Assembly (NCBI GenBank): GCA_030690515.1
Contig: JAUYGP010000223.1
Span: 1 to 12,174, forward strand
Reading direction: 5' to 3'
Origin: Giesbergeria sp.
Lineage (GTDB): Bacteria; Pseudomonadota; Gammaproteobacteria; Burkholderiales; Burkholderiaceae_C
Length of the DNA: 12,174 nt
Every line of letters begins with the position of its first letter. Within the stretch, counting starts at the first letter, position 1. This document shows positions 1 through 5,962 of this stretch, piece after piece. Below the pieces are notes generated by a model. That model saw nothing but the letters and a program-made list of their open reading frames with translations. It did not search any database and had not been told where the DNA came from. The position numbers and the translations under genes were made by a program.

Positions 1-40
1 CGCACAGGCCAGCGCCCCCGGTGGAAGCGCCCTCATCGCC

Positions 41-46
41 TAAAAT
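41..46 (+). promoter_or_regulatory. Candidate -10 element of purC
   Basis: TAAAAT lies 82 bases before the purC ATG, in the only AT-rich spot of the 128-base leader. It matches the sigma-70 -10 consensus at five of six positions. No good -35 box is seen at the right distance; 18-23 reads CCGGTG. The same hexamer occurs before purE at 3170-3175. This is a guess from one element only. Confidence 0.3.
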
Positions 47-128
47 TGCGCCCTGCCGCAACCTGCGGCGCACCAGAACTCCCCCCTGCCCGCCCATCCC
101 ATTTCGCTGCGTACGCGCGCGCCACACC

Positions 129-1049
129 ATGACCCAGTCAAGCTCCCCCGCCCTGCACACCTCTGCCCTGGTTTCGCTGCCCCTGCTGGCACGCGGCAAG
201 GTACGCGACAACTATGCCGTGGGCGACGACCGTATTTTGATGGTGGCCAGCGACCGTCTTTCGGCCTTTGACGTGATCATGGGCGAACCCATTCCTGGCA
301 AGGGCGAGCTGTTGACGCAGATGGCGCTGTTCTGGTTCGACAAGCTGGGTCACCTGTGCCCCAACCACCTGACAGGCGAGTCCCCCGAGAGCGTGGTGAG
401 CGGCGAGGAAGCGCCCCAGGTGCGCGGCCGCTCGATGCTGGTGCAGCGCCTGCAGCCCATTCCGGTCGAGGCCGTGGTGCGCGGCTACCTGGCGGGCAGC
501 GGCTGGAAGGAATACCAGGAGTCGCAATCGGTGTGCGGCGTGCCGCTGCCCACAGGCCTGACCAACGCCGCCAAGCTGCCCGAGCCCATCTACACCCCCG
601 CCGCCAAGGCCGCCATGGGTGAACACGACGAAAACATCACGTTCGAACGCACGGTGGAGATGATCGGCCTGGATCTGGCGACCCGCATCCGCGACCTGAG
701 CATCGCCATCTACAAGGCGGCCGCCGAGATCGCGCTGACCAAAGGCATGATCATTGCCGACACCAAGTTCGAATTTGGCCTAGCCCCCGATGGCACGCTG
801 GTGCTCATGGACGAGGTGCTCACCCCCGACAGTTCGCGCTACTGGCCCGTGGAGGGCTACGCCACCGCCCTGGCCGCCGGAGAGAATCCGCCCAGCTACG
901 ACAAGCAGTTCGTGCGCGACTGGCTCGAGCAAGCCAAGGTGGGCGGCAAGCCCTGGGACAAGACGCCCCCCGCACCGCGCCTGCCGCAGGACGTGATCGA
1001 GAAGACGGCCGCCAAGTACCGCGAAGCGCTGGGGCGGCTGACGGGTTGA
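129..1049 (+). CDS. purC: Phosphoribosylaminoimidazole-succinocarboxamide synthase (SAICAR synthase)
   Basis: PurC joins CAIR and L-aspartate using ATP to form SAICAR in cytosolic de novo purine synthesis. The protein has 306 residues, the length of the yeast Ade1-like form; the short E. coli type has about 237. Family motifs run in order: ARGKVRDNY (21-29), ASDRLSAFDVI (40-50), VVRGYLAGSGWKEY (116-129), GEHDENI (164-170), DTKFEFG (211-217), DEVLTPDSSRYW (228-239) and SYDKQFVRDWL (256-266). The frame stays open upstream to position 21, but those residues do not look like PurC. The ATG at 129 gives the start expected for the family. No clear Shine-Dalgarno sequence precedes it. PurE and PurK, which make its substrate CAIR, lie 2 kb downstream but are separated from it by three other genes. 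Confidence 0.96.
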   Translation: MTQSSSPALHTSALVSLPLLARGKVRDNYAVGDDRILMVASDRLSAFDVIMGEPIPGKGELLTQMALFWFDKLGHLCPNHLTGESPESVVSGEEAPQVRGRSMLVQRLQPIPVEAVVRGYLAGSGWKEYQESQSVCGVPLPTGLTNAAKLPEPIYTPAAKAAMGEHDENITFERTVEMIGLDLATRIRDLSIAIYKAAAEIALTKGMIIADTKFEFGLAPDGTLVLMDEVLTPDSSRYWPVEGYATALAAGENPPSYDKQFVRDWLEQAKVGGKPWDKTPPAPRLPQDVIEKTAAKYREALGRLTG

Positions 1050-1118
1050 AGCGCCCCGCCCCTTCGGGCCATGTAGTAACGGGCTAACACCACGCCCGGC
1101 CGGTATGCCGGAAGAATA

Positions 1119-1145
1119 TCTCCTGCCTTTTCACTACCCAGGAGA
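1119..1145 (+). promoter_or_regulatory. Possible Shine-Dalgarno-sequestering hairpin before the DJ-1d-like gene
   Basis: TCTCCTG at 1119-1125 is the exact reverse complement of CAGGAGA at 1139-1145, which holds the ribosome-binding site of the gene starting at 1151. The loop is 13 bases. Folded, the mRNA would hide the ribosome-binding site in a 7-bp helix. A second small hairpin, CCGG-TATG-CCGG at 1100-1111, lies just upstream. The pairing is seen directly; any role as a thermosensor or translational switch is inference. Confidence 0.4.
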
Positions 1146-1150
1146 CAACC

Positions 1151-1732
1151 ATGGCCGGCAAGAAAATTCTGATGATTTGTGGCGACTACTGCGAGGACTA
1201 CGAAACCATGGTGCCATTCCAGGCGCTGCTGGCCGTAGGCCATACGGTGCATGCGGTCTGCCCCGACAAAAAGGCGGGCGAGCACATCAAGACTGCGATC
1301 CACGACTTTGAGGGGGCCCAGACCTACAGCGAGAAGCCGGGGCACAACTTCACCCTCAACGCGAGCTTTGCCGACGTCAAACCCCAGGACTACGACGCAC
1401 TGGTGCTGCCCGGCGGGCGCGGACCCGAATACCTGCGCACCTACCCGGCTGTGGTCGCAGCGGTGCAGCACTTCTTCGAGGCCAACAAGCCCGTGGCTGC
1501 CATCTGCCACGCTGCGCAGTTGCTGGCAGGCGCGGGCGTGCTCAAGGGGCGCAGCTGCTCGGCCTACCCGGCCTGCCGCGCCGAGGTCGAACTGGCCGGC
1601 GGGCGCTACGCCGACATCGCCGTGGACAAGGCCCACACGGATGGCAACCTGGTCAGCGCCCCGGCTTGGCCCGCACACCCCGACTGGATCGCTCAGTTTC
1701 TGGCCGTGCTGGGCACCCGCATCACGCACTAG
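1151..1732 (+). CDS. DJ-1/PfpI family protein, DJ-1d (glyoxalase III)-like
   Basis: This 193-residue cytosolic protein has the flavodoxin-like DJ-1/PfpI fold. The nucleophile elbow is AAICHAA, with the reactive Cys119 followed by His120. The acidic partner is expected in the GDYCEDYE segment, probably Glu15. LVLPGGRGPEYL (84-95) is the usual glycine-rich turn. From memory it resembles the plant DJ-1d clade closely (GDYxEDYExMVPFQAL, GHNFTLNA, PGGRxPEYL, HPxFI). Members of that clade have glutathione-independent glyoxalase III or deglycase activity on methylglyoxal, so a role in reactive-aldehyde defence is likely but inferred. AGGAGA at 1140-1145 lies five bases before the ATG and fixes the start. 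This ribosome-binding site may be masked by a hairpin. The gene sits alone between purC and a small putative regulator. Confidence 0.88.
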   Translation: MAGKKILMICGDYCEDYETMVPFQALLAVGHTVHAVCPDKKAGEHIKTAIHDFEGAQTYSEKPGHNFTLNASFADVKPQDYDALVLPGGRGPEYLRTYPAVVAAVQHFFEANKPVAAICHAAQLLAGAGVLKGRSCSAYPACRAEVELAGGRYADIAVDKAHTDGNLVSAPAWPAHPDWIAQFLAVLGTRITH

Positions 1733-1782
1733 CGCCCCCGGAAAGTGCGACAGACTGGCCCGCTTGCAAGCCTCTGGGCAAG

Positions 1783-1804
1783 GGCGCAAGATAGCGCCTG
1801 TTTT
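1783..1804 (+). terminator. Candidate intrinsic terminator after the DJ-1d-like gene
   Basis: GGCGC (1783-1787) and GCGCC (1794-1798) form a 5-bp GC stem around the loop AAGATA. The sequence TGTTTTC follows at once. The hairpin begins 51 bases after the stop codon at 1732. The stem is short and the T tract is broken by G, so it may be weak. Confidence 0.4.
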
Positions 1805-1830
1805 CTGTCCCTTCCGTGGAGATACCCGCC

Positions 1831-2208
1831 ATGTGCCAGGTCTTTATCAGCGCCGACCCTGCGCTTTACGACTGCCGCGCCCGCTCGGTGCGGCTGCACG
1901 GCGTAGCCACCAGCATCCGCCTGGAGAACCTGTTCTGGCAGGTGCTGGAAGAGATTGCCGCGCGCGACGGCATGAGCGTGCCGCAGCTGTGCGCCCGGCT
2001 GCACGATGAGTTGCTGGCCGAACGGGGCAGCGTGGACAACTTTGCGTCCTTTTTGCGGGTGTGCTGCGGGCGCTATATGGCGCTGCAGCTCTCGGGCGGC
2101 ATCCCGCAGGACACGTCGATCTCCATCCGCAGCCTCAATGCGACGCGTGTGCTGGCAACCGAGCATCGGCACGCCACGCCCGGCCGCCGACCCCAGCAGG
2201 CCGCCTGA
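1831..2208 (+). CDS. Ribbon-helix-helix domain protein (RHH_4-type)
   Basis: This small protein has 125 residues. Residues 17-65 hold the ribbon-helix-helix-like core of the RHH_4 family (Pfam PF13467): RARSVRLHGVATSIRLENLFW, then EIAARDGMSVPQL, the helices that follow the strand. A second conserved patch, NFASFLRVCCGRYMALQL, spans 70-87. The family is common in proteobacteria and is presumed to bind DNA, but I know of no defined target. The open frame extends upstream to a GTG at 1816. I chose the ATG at 1831 because GGAGA at 1818-1822 is then a well-placed ribosome-binding site, and because family members begin MCQ-F-I-S. The arginine-rich tail (114-125) is probably disordered. It ends 14 bases from the convergent cnoX-like gene. 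It could be a DNA-binding regulator or a nucleoid-associated factor. Confidence 0.8.
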   Translation: MCQVFISADPALYDCRARSVRLHGVATSIRLENLFWQVLEEIAARDGMSVPQLCARLHDELLAERGSVDNFASFLRVCCGRYMALQLSGGIPQDTSISIRSLNATRVLATEHRHATPGRRPQQAA

Positions 2209-2222
2209 CCGGGCTGCGCGAT

Positions 2223-3131
2223 TCAGCTCAGCACCACGCTGGACAGGCGGCGGCGGTAGGTGGCCACCACGGGGTCTTCGGGCGGGATCTGGCCGTCGGC
2301 CACCTTCACCTTGGGCGGTTCGATGATTTCGAGGATGGCGACATATACCTTGCGCGCGGCCTCGTCGTTCCAGGCCTTGTCGCGCATCAGGATTTCCAGC
2401 AACTCGTCCATCGCATCTGTCCAGCGCTGCTGTGCCATGAGCCAGCGGGCGCGGCCCAGGCGGGCTTCAAAATCGCGTTTGTTGGCTGCAATTTTTGCAT
2501 CAAATTCGTCCCCCGCGCTCTCCCCATAAGCGCCAACAGCTACGAAATCAAGAGCATCCATCCAGACCTTGAGGGCCCCCAGCCTGCGCGAGCCTGCGGC
2601 CTTGGCGATCACCGGTGCAAATGCCACTTTGGCGTCGTCGTCGCGGCCCAGTTGCAGCAAGAGCTTGACGTAGTCGAAGCGCGCATCGTCGTTTGCGGGG
2701 TCGGTGGCCACAGCATGCTGGAGCTTCTCCAGCGCGGTGTCGGTGTCGCCCTCGGCCAGGGCATCGAGCGCCTGCTCCTCTTCCTCTTCGGCCAGCGCCT
2801 CGTCGGCGCTGGGCACGTGCTTGTCCAGGAACTCGCGCACCTTGCCTTCGGGAAGGGCGCCGGTGAAGCCATCGACGGGCTGGCCGTTCATCAGCAGTAC
2901 ACAAGTGGGAATGCTGCGAATACCGAACATGCCGGCGAGTTGTTGCTCCTGGTCCGAGTCGACCTTGGCTAGCTTGAAACGGCCTGCATATTCAGTTTCG
3001 AGCTTTTCCAGCACGGGTCCGAGGGACTTGCAGGGACCGCACCAGGGCGCCCAAAAGTCCACCAGCACAGGGATGCTCATGGAGGCGGCAACGACCTCGG
3101 CTTCAAAGTTTTCTACGGTGATATCGATCAT
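2223..3131 (-). CDS. cnoX: CnoX-like chaperedoxin (thioredoxin domain plus TPR-like C-terminus)
   Basis: The 302-residue protein is a cytosolic thioredoxin-fold protein with a helical C-terminal half, the layout of CnoX/YbbN. CnoX proteins hold clients for GroEL or DnaK and protect thiols during oxidative stress. Residues 1-108 are the thioredoxin domain, with WCGPC at 30-34 (Cys31, Cys34) and the cis-proline site SIPT (Pro75). A strongly acidic linker with EEEEE (115-119) follows. Residues 120-300 hold TPR-like helices, ending in the conserved segment EDPVVATYRRRLSSVVL. E. coli CnoX has SxxC in place of CxxC, whereas this protein keeps both cysteines, so it could be redox active. Residues about 193-210 are encoded by a palindromic repeat. 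The minus-strand ATG at 3131 has AAGGGG about ten bases upstream. The gene is convergent with the RHH gene and divergent from purE. Confidence 0.88.
   Translation of the reverse strand: MIDITVENFEAEVVAASMSIPVLVDFWAPWCGPCKSLGPVLEKLETEYAGRFKLAKVDSDQEQQLAGMFGIRSIPTCVLLMNGQPVDGFTGALPEGKVREFLDKHVPSADEALAEEEEEQALDALAEGDTDTALEKLQHAVATDPANDDARFDYVKLLLQLGRDDDAKVAFAPVIAKAAGSRRLGALKVWMDALDFVAVGAYGESAGDEFDAKIAANKRDFEARLGRARWLMAQQRWTDAMDELLEILMRDKAWNDEAARKVYVAILEIIEPPKVKVADGQIPPEDPVVATYRRRLSSVVLS
2502..2555 (+). repeat. Short palindromic dispersed repeat, copy 1 (inside cnoX)
   Basis: This 54-base AT-richer patch contains GCGCT and AGCGC arms (2515-2519 and 2529-2533) that can pair. It ends with AGCTACGAAATCAAGAGC. 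A hand alignment to 4405-4459 inside purK gives 37 identities in 55 columns with one gap, including the nine-base word CGAAATCAA. It resembles the AGCGCT-centred repeat that I remember as abundant in Comamonadaceae genomes. It keeps the cnoX frame open and encodes residues 193-210, read from the opposite strand. Confidence 0.6.
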
Positions 3132-3146
3132 GTGGCAATGGCCCCT

Positions 3147-3175
3147 TTCAGGCAGCGGGCTGCAAAAAGTAAAAT
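3147..3175 (+). promoter_or_regulatory. Candidate purE operon promoter
   Basis: A -10 box TAAAAT (3170-3175) lies 54 bases before the purE ATG. A poor -35 match, TTCAGG (3147-3152), lies 17 bases further upstream. The -10 hexamer matches the consensus at five of six positions and is identical to that before purC. It overlaps the candidate cnoX -10 box on the other strand. Confidence 0.32.
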
Positions 3176-3197
3176 CACGGGTTCACACTCGCGGCAA
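3168..3197 (-). promoter_or_regulatory. Candidate cnoX promoter
   Basis: Read on the minus strand, TTGCCG (3192-3197) and TTTACT (3168-3173) are separated by 18 bases, and each matches its sigma-70 consensus at four of six positions. The -10 box overlaps that of purE, so the two divergent promoters may compete for RNA polymerase. The matches are weak. Confidence 0.28.
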
Positions 3198-3228
3198 GCG
3201 GCCAGCATGGCGCTTTGCCCCTCACACT

Positions 3229-3723
3229 ATGACACCCATCCAGATCGGTGTGGTCATGGGTTCCAGCAGCGACTGGGACACCATGCAGCACGCAGTGGAG
3301 ATTCTCCAGCAATTCGGCATCGCGCACGAGGCCCGCGTGGTCTCGGCCCACCGCATGCCCGACGACATGTTTGCCTACGCCGAGGCCGCGTGCGGCCGGG
3401 GCCTCAAGGCCATCATCGCGGGCGCAGGGGGCGCGGCCCACCTGCCGGGCATGATTGCCGCCAAAACCACGGTGCCCGTGCTGGGCGTACCAGTGGCCAG
3501 CCGCCATCTGCAAGGCGTGGATTCGCTGCACAGCATTGTGCAGATGCCCAAGGGCATTCCGGTGGCCACCTTCGCCATCGGCACGGCCGGGGCGGCCAAC
3601 GCCGCCCTGTTTGCCGTGGCGATGCTGGCCAGTGAAGACCCCGCGCTGCGCCAGCGCCTGGAGGCGTTCCGCACCGCGCAGACCGATGCAGCCCGCGCCA
3701 TGACCTTGCCGCCCGCCGCATGA
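3229..3723 (+). CDS. purE: N5-carboxyaminoimidazole ribonucleotide mutase (PurE class I)
   Basis: PurE moves the carboxyl group of N5-CAIR to carbon 4 to give CAIR, in the cytosol. The 164-residue length is typical of class I enzymes. The signatures are MGSSSDWDTM (10-19), VSAHRMPD (38-45, with the conserved active-site His), AGAGGAAHLPGM (64-75), PVLGVPV and DSLHSIVQMPKGIPVATFAIG. The open frame runs far upstream in the region of the divergent cnoX, but the ATG at 3229 gives the canonical start just before the first beta strand. No strong ribosome-binding site precedes it. The stop overlaps the purK start in ATGA (3720-3723), so translation of the two genes is probably coupled. PurK makes the N5-CAIR that PurE uses, and PurC uses the CAIR product. 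Confidence 0.96.
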   Translation: MTPIQIGVVMGSSSDWDTMQHAVEILQQFGIAHEARVVSAHRMPDDMFAYAEAACGRGLKAIIAGAGGAAHLPGMIAAKTTVPVLGVPVASRHLQGVDSLHSIVQMPKGIPVATFAIGTAGAANAALFAVAMLASEDPALRQRLEAFRTAQTDAARAMTLPPAA

Positions 3724-4892
3724 CCGCGCACCCCATCCGCCCGCTGGCACCCGGCAGCACCCTCGGCGTGCTCGGCGGCGGCCAGCTCGGCCGCATGTTC
3801 GTGCATGCCGCGCAGGCCATGGGCTACTTCACGGCCGTGCTCGACGCCGACCCCGACAGCCCCGCCGGACTGGTGAGTCACCACCACATCCAGACCGGCT
3901 ACGAAGACCCCGATGGCCTGGCCCAGCTGGCCGCACTGTGCGACGCGGTGACCACCGAGTTCGAGAACGTGCCCGCGGTATCCCTGGCCGCGCTGGCCGG
4001 GCAACTGCCGGTAGCACCTGCCGCACGCGCCGTGGCCGTGGCCCAGGACCGCGCTCAGGAGAAGGCGCATTTCGTGCGCTGTGGCGTGCTCTGCGCGCCC
4101 TATGCGGTGATCGAAACGGCCGGGCAGTTGACTGCAACTCCCTCGGATCTGCTGCCTGGAATTTTGAAGACAGCCCGCATGGGCTACGACGGCAAGGGCC
4201 AGGTGCGCGTTACCAGCGCCGCCGAACTGGCCGCCGCCTGGGAGTCGGTGGGCCGTGTACCCTGCGTGCTCGAAAAAATGCTGCCGTTGGCGCTGGAATG
4301 CTCGGTGATCGTGGCGCGCGGACGCGATGGGCATGTGGTGAACCTGCCCGTACAGCGCAACCTGCACCGGGACGGCATCCTGGCCGTCACCGATGTTTAT
4401 GAAGAAAATATGCCCCCAGCGCTTACCAGTCAATCGGTAGTAGCTGCGAAATCAATAGCAACAGAACTGCAATATGTGGGCGTTCTGTGCGTGGAGTTCT
4501 TTGTGCTGCAGGACGGTAGCCTGGTCGTCAACGAGATCGCCCCGCGCCCGCACAACAGCGGCCACTACAGCCAGAACGCCTGCGATGTGTCGCAGTTCGA
4601 ACTGCAAGTGCGCACGCTAGCCGGCCTGCCGCTGGTGCAGCCGCGCCAACACAGCGCCGCCATCATGCTGAACCTGCTGGGCGACCTGTGGTTTGCCCAC
4701 GGCGACACGGCCCAGACACCCCCTTGGGCCGAGGTACTGGCCCTGCCGGGCGTGCACCTGCATCTGTACGGCAAAACCCTGGCCAAGCACGGCCGCAAGA
4801 TGGGGCACCTGAACATCACCGCGCCCACAGCCGCGGTGGCACGCGCCACGGCCTTGCAGGCAGCGGCGCTGCTGGGCATTGCCCCGTTCTGA
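3720..4892 (+). CDS. purK: N5-carboxyaminoimidazole ribonucleotide synthase
   Basis: PurK uses ATP and bicarbonate to carboxylate AIR to N5-CAIR. It is an ATP-grasp enzyme of 390 residues. The motifs are LGVLGGGQLGRM (15-26, N-terminal nucleotide-fold glycine loop), TTEFENV (78-84), KTARMGYDGKGQ (150-161, ATP-binding loop), EKMLPLALECSV (185-196), VNEIAPRPHNSGHYS (270-284, metal and substrate region) and YGKTLAKHGRKMGHLN (350-365). It starts inside the purE stop codon and ends eight bases before sua5, so the three genes form one operon. Residues 229-247 are encoded by a short palindromic repeat whose relative lies in cnoX. The patch falls in a segment that I expect to vary between homologues, between QRNLHRDG and the conserved LQYVGVLCVEFFV. 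The enzyme therefore looks functional. Confidence 0.96.
   Translation: MTAHPIRPLAPGSTLGVLGGGQLGRMFVHAAQAMGYFTAVLDADPDSPAGLVSHHHIQTGYEDPDGLAQLAALCDAVTTEFENVPAVSLAALAGQLPVAPAARAVAVAQDRAQEKAHFVRCGVLCAPYAVIETAGQLTATPSDLLPGILKTARMGYDGKGQVRVTSAAELAAAWESVGRVPCVLEKMLPLALECSVIVARGRDGHVVNLPVQRNLHRDGILAVTDVYEENMPPALTSQSVVAAKSIATELQYVGVLCVEFFVLQDGSLVVNEIAPRPHNSGHYSQNACDVSQFELQVRTLAGLPLVQPRQHSAAIMLNLLGDLWFAHGDTAQTPPWAEVLALPGVHLHLYGKTLAKHGRKMGHLNITAPTAAVARATALQAAALLGIAPF
4405..4459 (+). repeat. Short palindromic dispersed repeat, copy 2 (inside purK)
   Basis: This 55-base patch is visibly poorer in GC than the surrounding purK sequence. It contains AGCGCTTACC and GGTAGTAGCT, which form an imperfect palindrome, and ends with GCGAAATCAATAGC. 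It aligns to 2502-2555 at 37 of 55 columns with one gap. Here the repeat lies in the sense direction and is read in frame as PurK residues 229-247, without a stop or frameshift. Confidence 0.6.
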
Positions 4893-4900
4893 AGGCCCAC

Positions 4901-5911
4901 ATGATTCTGGATGGCCACCTGCCCTCTGCCATTGCCAGCGCGGCCCACACCTTGCGCAGTGGCCGCTTGGTCGGTCTGCCCACCGAAACGGTCTATGGCC
5001 TGGCTGCCGACGCATCCAACGATGCTGCTGTGGCGCAAATATTTGCTGCAAAGGGGCGCCCAAGCGACCACCCGCTCATCGTGCATGTGGCCCACGCCAC
5101 CGGCATAACGCATTTCGCACGCGATGTTCCGGCTTTTGCCCAGGCACTGGTGGATGCTTTCTGGCCCGGCCCGCTCACGTTAATTTTGCCGCGCCTGCCC
5201 GGCGCAGCCACGGCGGCCACGGGCGGACAGGACAGCGTGGGCCTGCGCTGCCCCGCCCACCCCGTAGCCCACGCGCTGCTGGCAGCGTGTGCTGCGCACG
5301 ACGAAACAGGTGCCCCACCCGTGTGGGGCCTGGCCGCACCCAGCGCCAACCGCTTTGGCCGCGTCAGCCCCACCACCGCGCAGCATGTGCAGGACGAACT
5401 GGGCGAAGCCCTGCTGGTGCTGGACGGAGGCCCCTGCACCGTGGGCATTGAAAGCACCATCGTCGACTGCACACGGGGCGTCCCTGTGCTGCTGCGCCCT
5501 GGTGCCATCAGCCGCGAACAAATCGAAGCCGCCTGCGGCCTGCGGCCCTTGTCCCGGGATGAACTGCCGACGCTCACACCGCGCGCCTCGGGCACCCTGG
5601 AGGCGCATTACGCGCCCACGGCGACGGTGCGGCTGATGACTGCCAAAGCCCTGCAAACCGGCCTGGACCTGCTGGGTGCGGACGCTGCGCACCTGGCGAT
5701 CTACGCACGCGCTCCGCTGCGCAGCGCCTCCAGCCGCGTGCTGCTGCGCCGCATGCCCGACGATCCTGTGGCGACGGCCCATCAGCTTTTTGCTGTGCTG
5801 CGCAGCTTTGACGATGCAGGCGCACGCCTTATCTGGATTGAAACCCCGCCCGACACGCCGCCCTGGGAAGGCGTGCGCGACCGCTTGCAGCGCGCGGCAG
5901 CCGCAGCCTGA
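4901..5911 (+). CDS. sua5: L-threonylcarbamoyladenylate synthase (Sua5 type, two-domain)
   Basis: The enzyme makes threonylcarbamoyl-AMP from threonine, bicarbonate and ATP, the first step of t6A37 tRNA modification. It has 336 residues, the long Sua5 form with a YrdC catalytic domain (about 1-210) and a C-terminal Sua5 domain; the short TsaC form has about 190. Motifs are GLPTETVYGLAADA (25-38), KGRPSDHPLIVHV (51-63), FWPGPLTLIL (88-97), APSANRFGRVSPT (146-158), GIESTIVD (182-189) and VLLRPGAIS (196-204). SGTLEAHYAPTA (230-241) begins the linker and C-terminal domain. The open frame extends back into purK, but the ATG at 4901 fits the family. GAAGG at 4891-4895 lies before it and overlaps the purK stop, which implies translational coupling. 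tsaB, another t6A gene, begins at 12033. Confidence 0.94.
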   Translation: MILDGHLPSAIASAAHTLRSGRLVGLPTETVYGLAADASNDAAVAQIFAAKGRPSDHPLIVHVAHATGITHFARDVPAFAQALVDAFWPGPLTLILPRLPGAATAATGGQDSVGLRCPAHPVAHALLAACAAHDETGAPPVWGLAAPSANRFGRVSPTTAQHVQDELGEALLVLDGGPCTVGIESTIVDCTRGVPVLLRPGAISREQIEAACGLRPLSRDELPTLTPRASGTLEAHYAPTATVRLMTAKALQTGLDLLGADAAHLAIYARAPLRSASSRVLLRRMPDDPVATAHQLFAVLRSFDDAGARLIWIETPPDTPPWEGVRDRLQRAAAAA

Positions 5912-5930
5912 AGCACCACGGCCAGATCGT

Positions 5931-5936
5931 TACACT
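5931..5936 (+). promoter_or_regulatory. Candidate -10 element of the SGNH-fold lipoprotein gene
   Basis: TACACT matches the -10 consensus at four of six positions and lies 26 bases before the ATG at 5963, within the 51-base gap after sua5. No convincing -35 box is seen. The gene could equally be read through from the pur operon, since no terminator is visible in the gap. Confidence 0.28.
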
Positions 5937-5962
5937 AGCAAACCCTGATTGGAGAACACACC

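Noticed and set aside
21..128. In-frame upstream extension of purC from position 21
   Set aside because: The 36 extra residues look like random GC-rich translation and do not resemble the PurC N-terminus. They would also begin before the likely promoter.
640..649. Palindrome CGTTCGAACG inside purC, loosely like the operator core
   Set aside because: Short, within a conserved coding motif, and with half-sites in the reverse order from those at 8844-8865.
1050..1118. Small hairpins after purC (GCCC-CTTC-GGGC at 1058-1069 and CCGG-TATG-CCGG at 1100-1111) as terminators
   Set aside because: Stems have only four pairs and no T tract follows either one.
1105..1311. Short open frame starting before the DJ-1d-like gene, a possible leader peptide
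   Set aside because: It has no ribosome-binding site and runs out of frame deep into the DJ-1d-like gene, so it is more likely chance.
896..1789. Long open frame on the minus strand across the purC end and the DJ-1d-like gene (297 codons)
   Set aside because: It is antisense to two well-recognised genes, shows no protein family likeness and crosses an intergenic region. GC-rich DNA often leaves such shadow frames.
1764..1792. Possible promoter TTGCAA with CAAGAT at 17-base spacing before the RHH gene
   Set aside because: The -10 match is only three of six, and the same bases form the loop and stem of a better terminator candidate at 1783-1804.
3375..4433. Minus-strand open frame opposite purE and purK (352 codons)
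   Set aside because: No recognisable domain, and it is fully antisense to two certain genes, with composition expected of a codon-position shadow.
5035..5046. Perfect palindrome GCAAATATTTGC inside sua5
   Set aside because: It encodes conserved residues of the Sua5 active-site region and is not near a promoter, so coding constraint and chance explain it.
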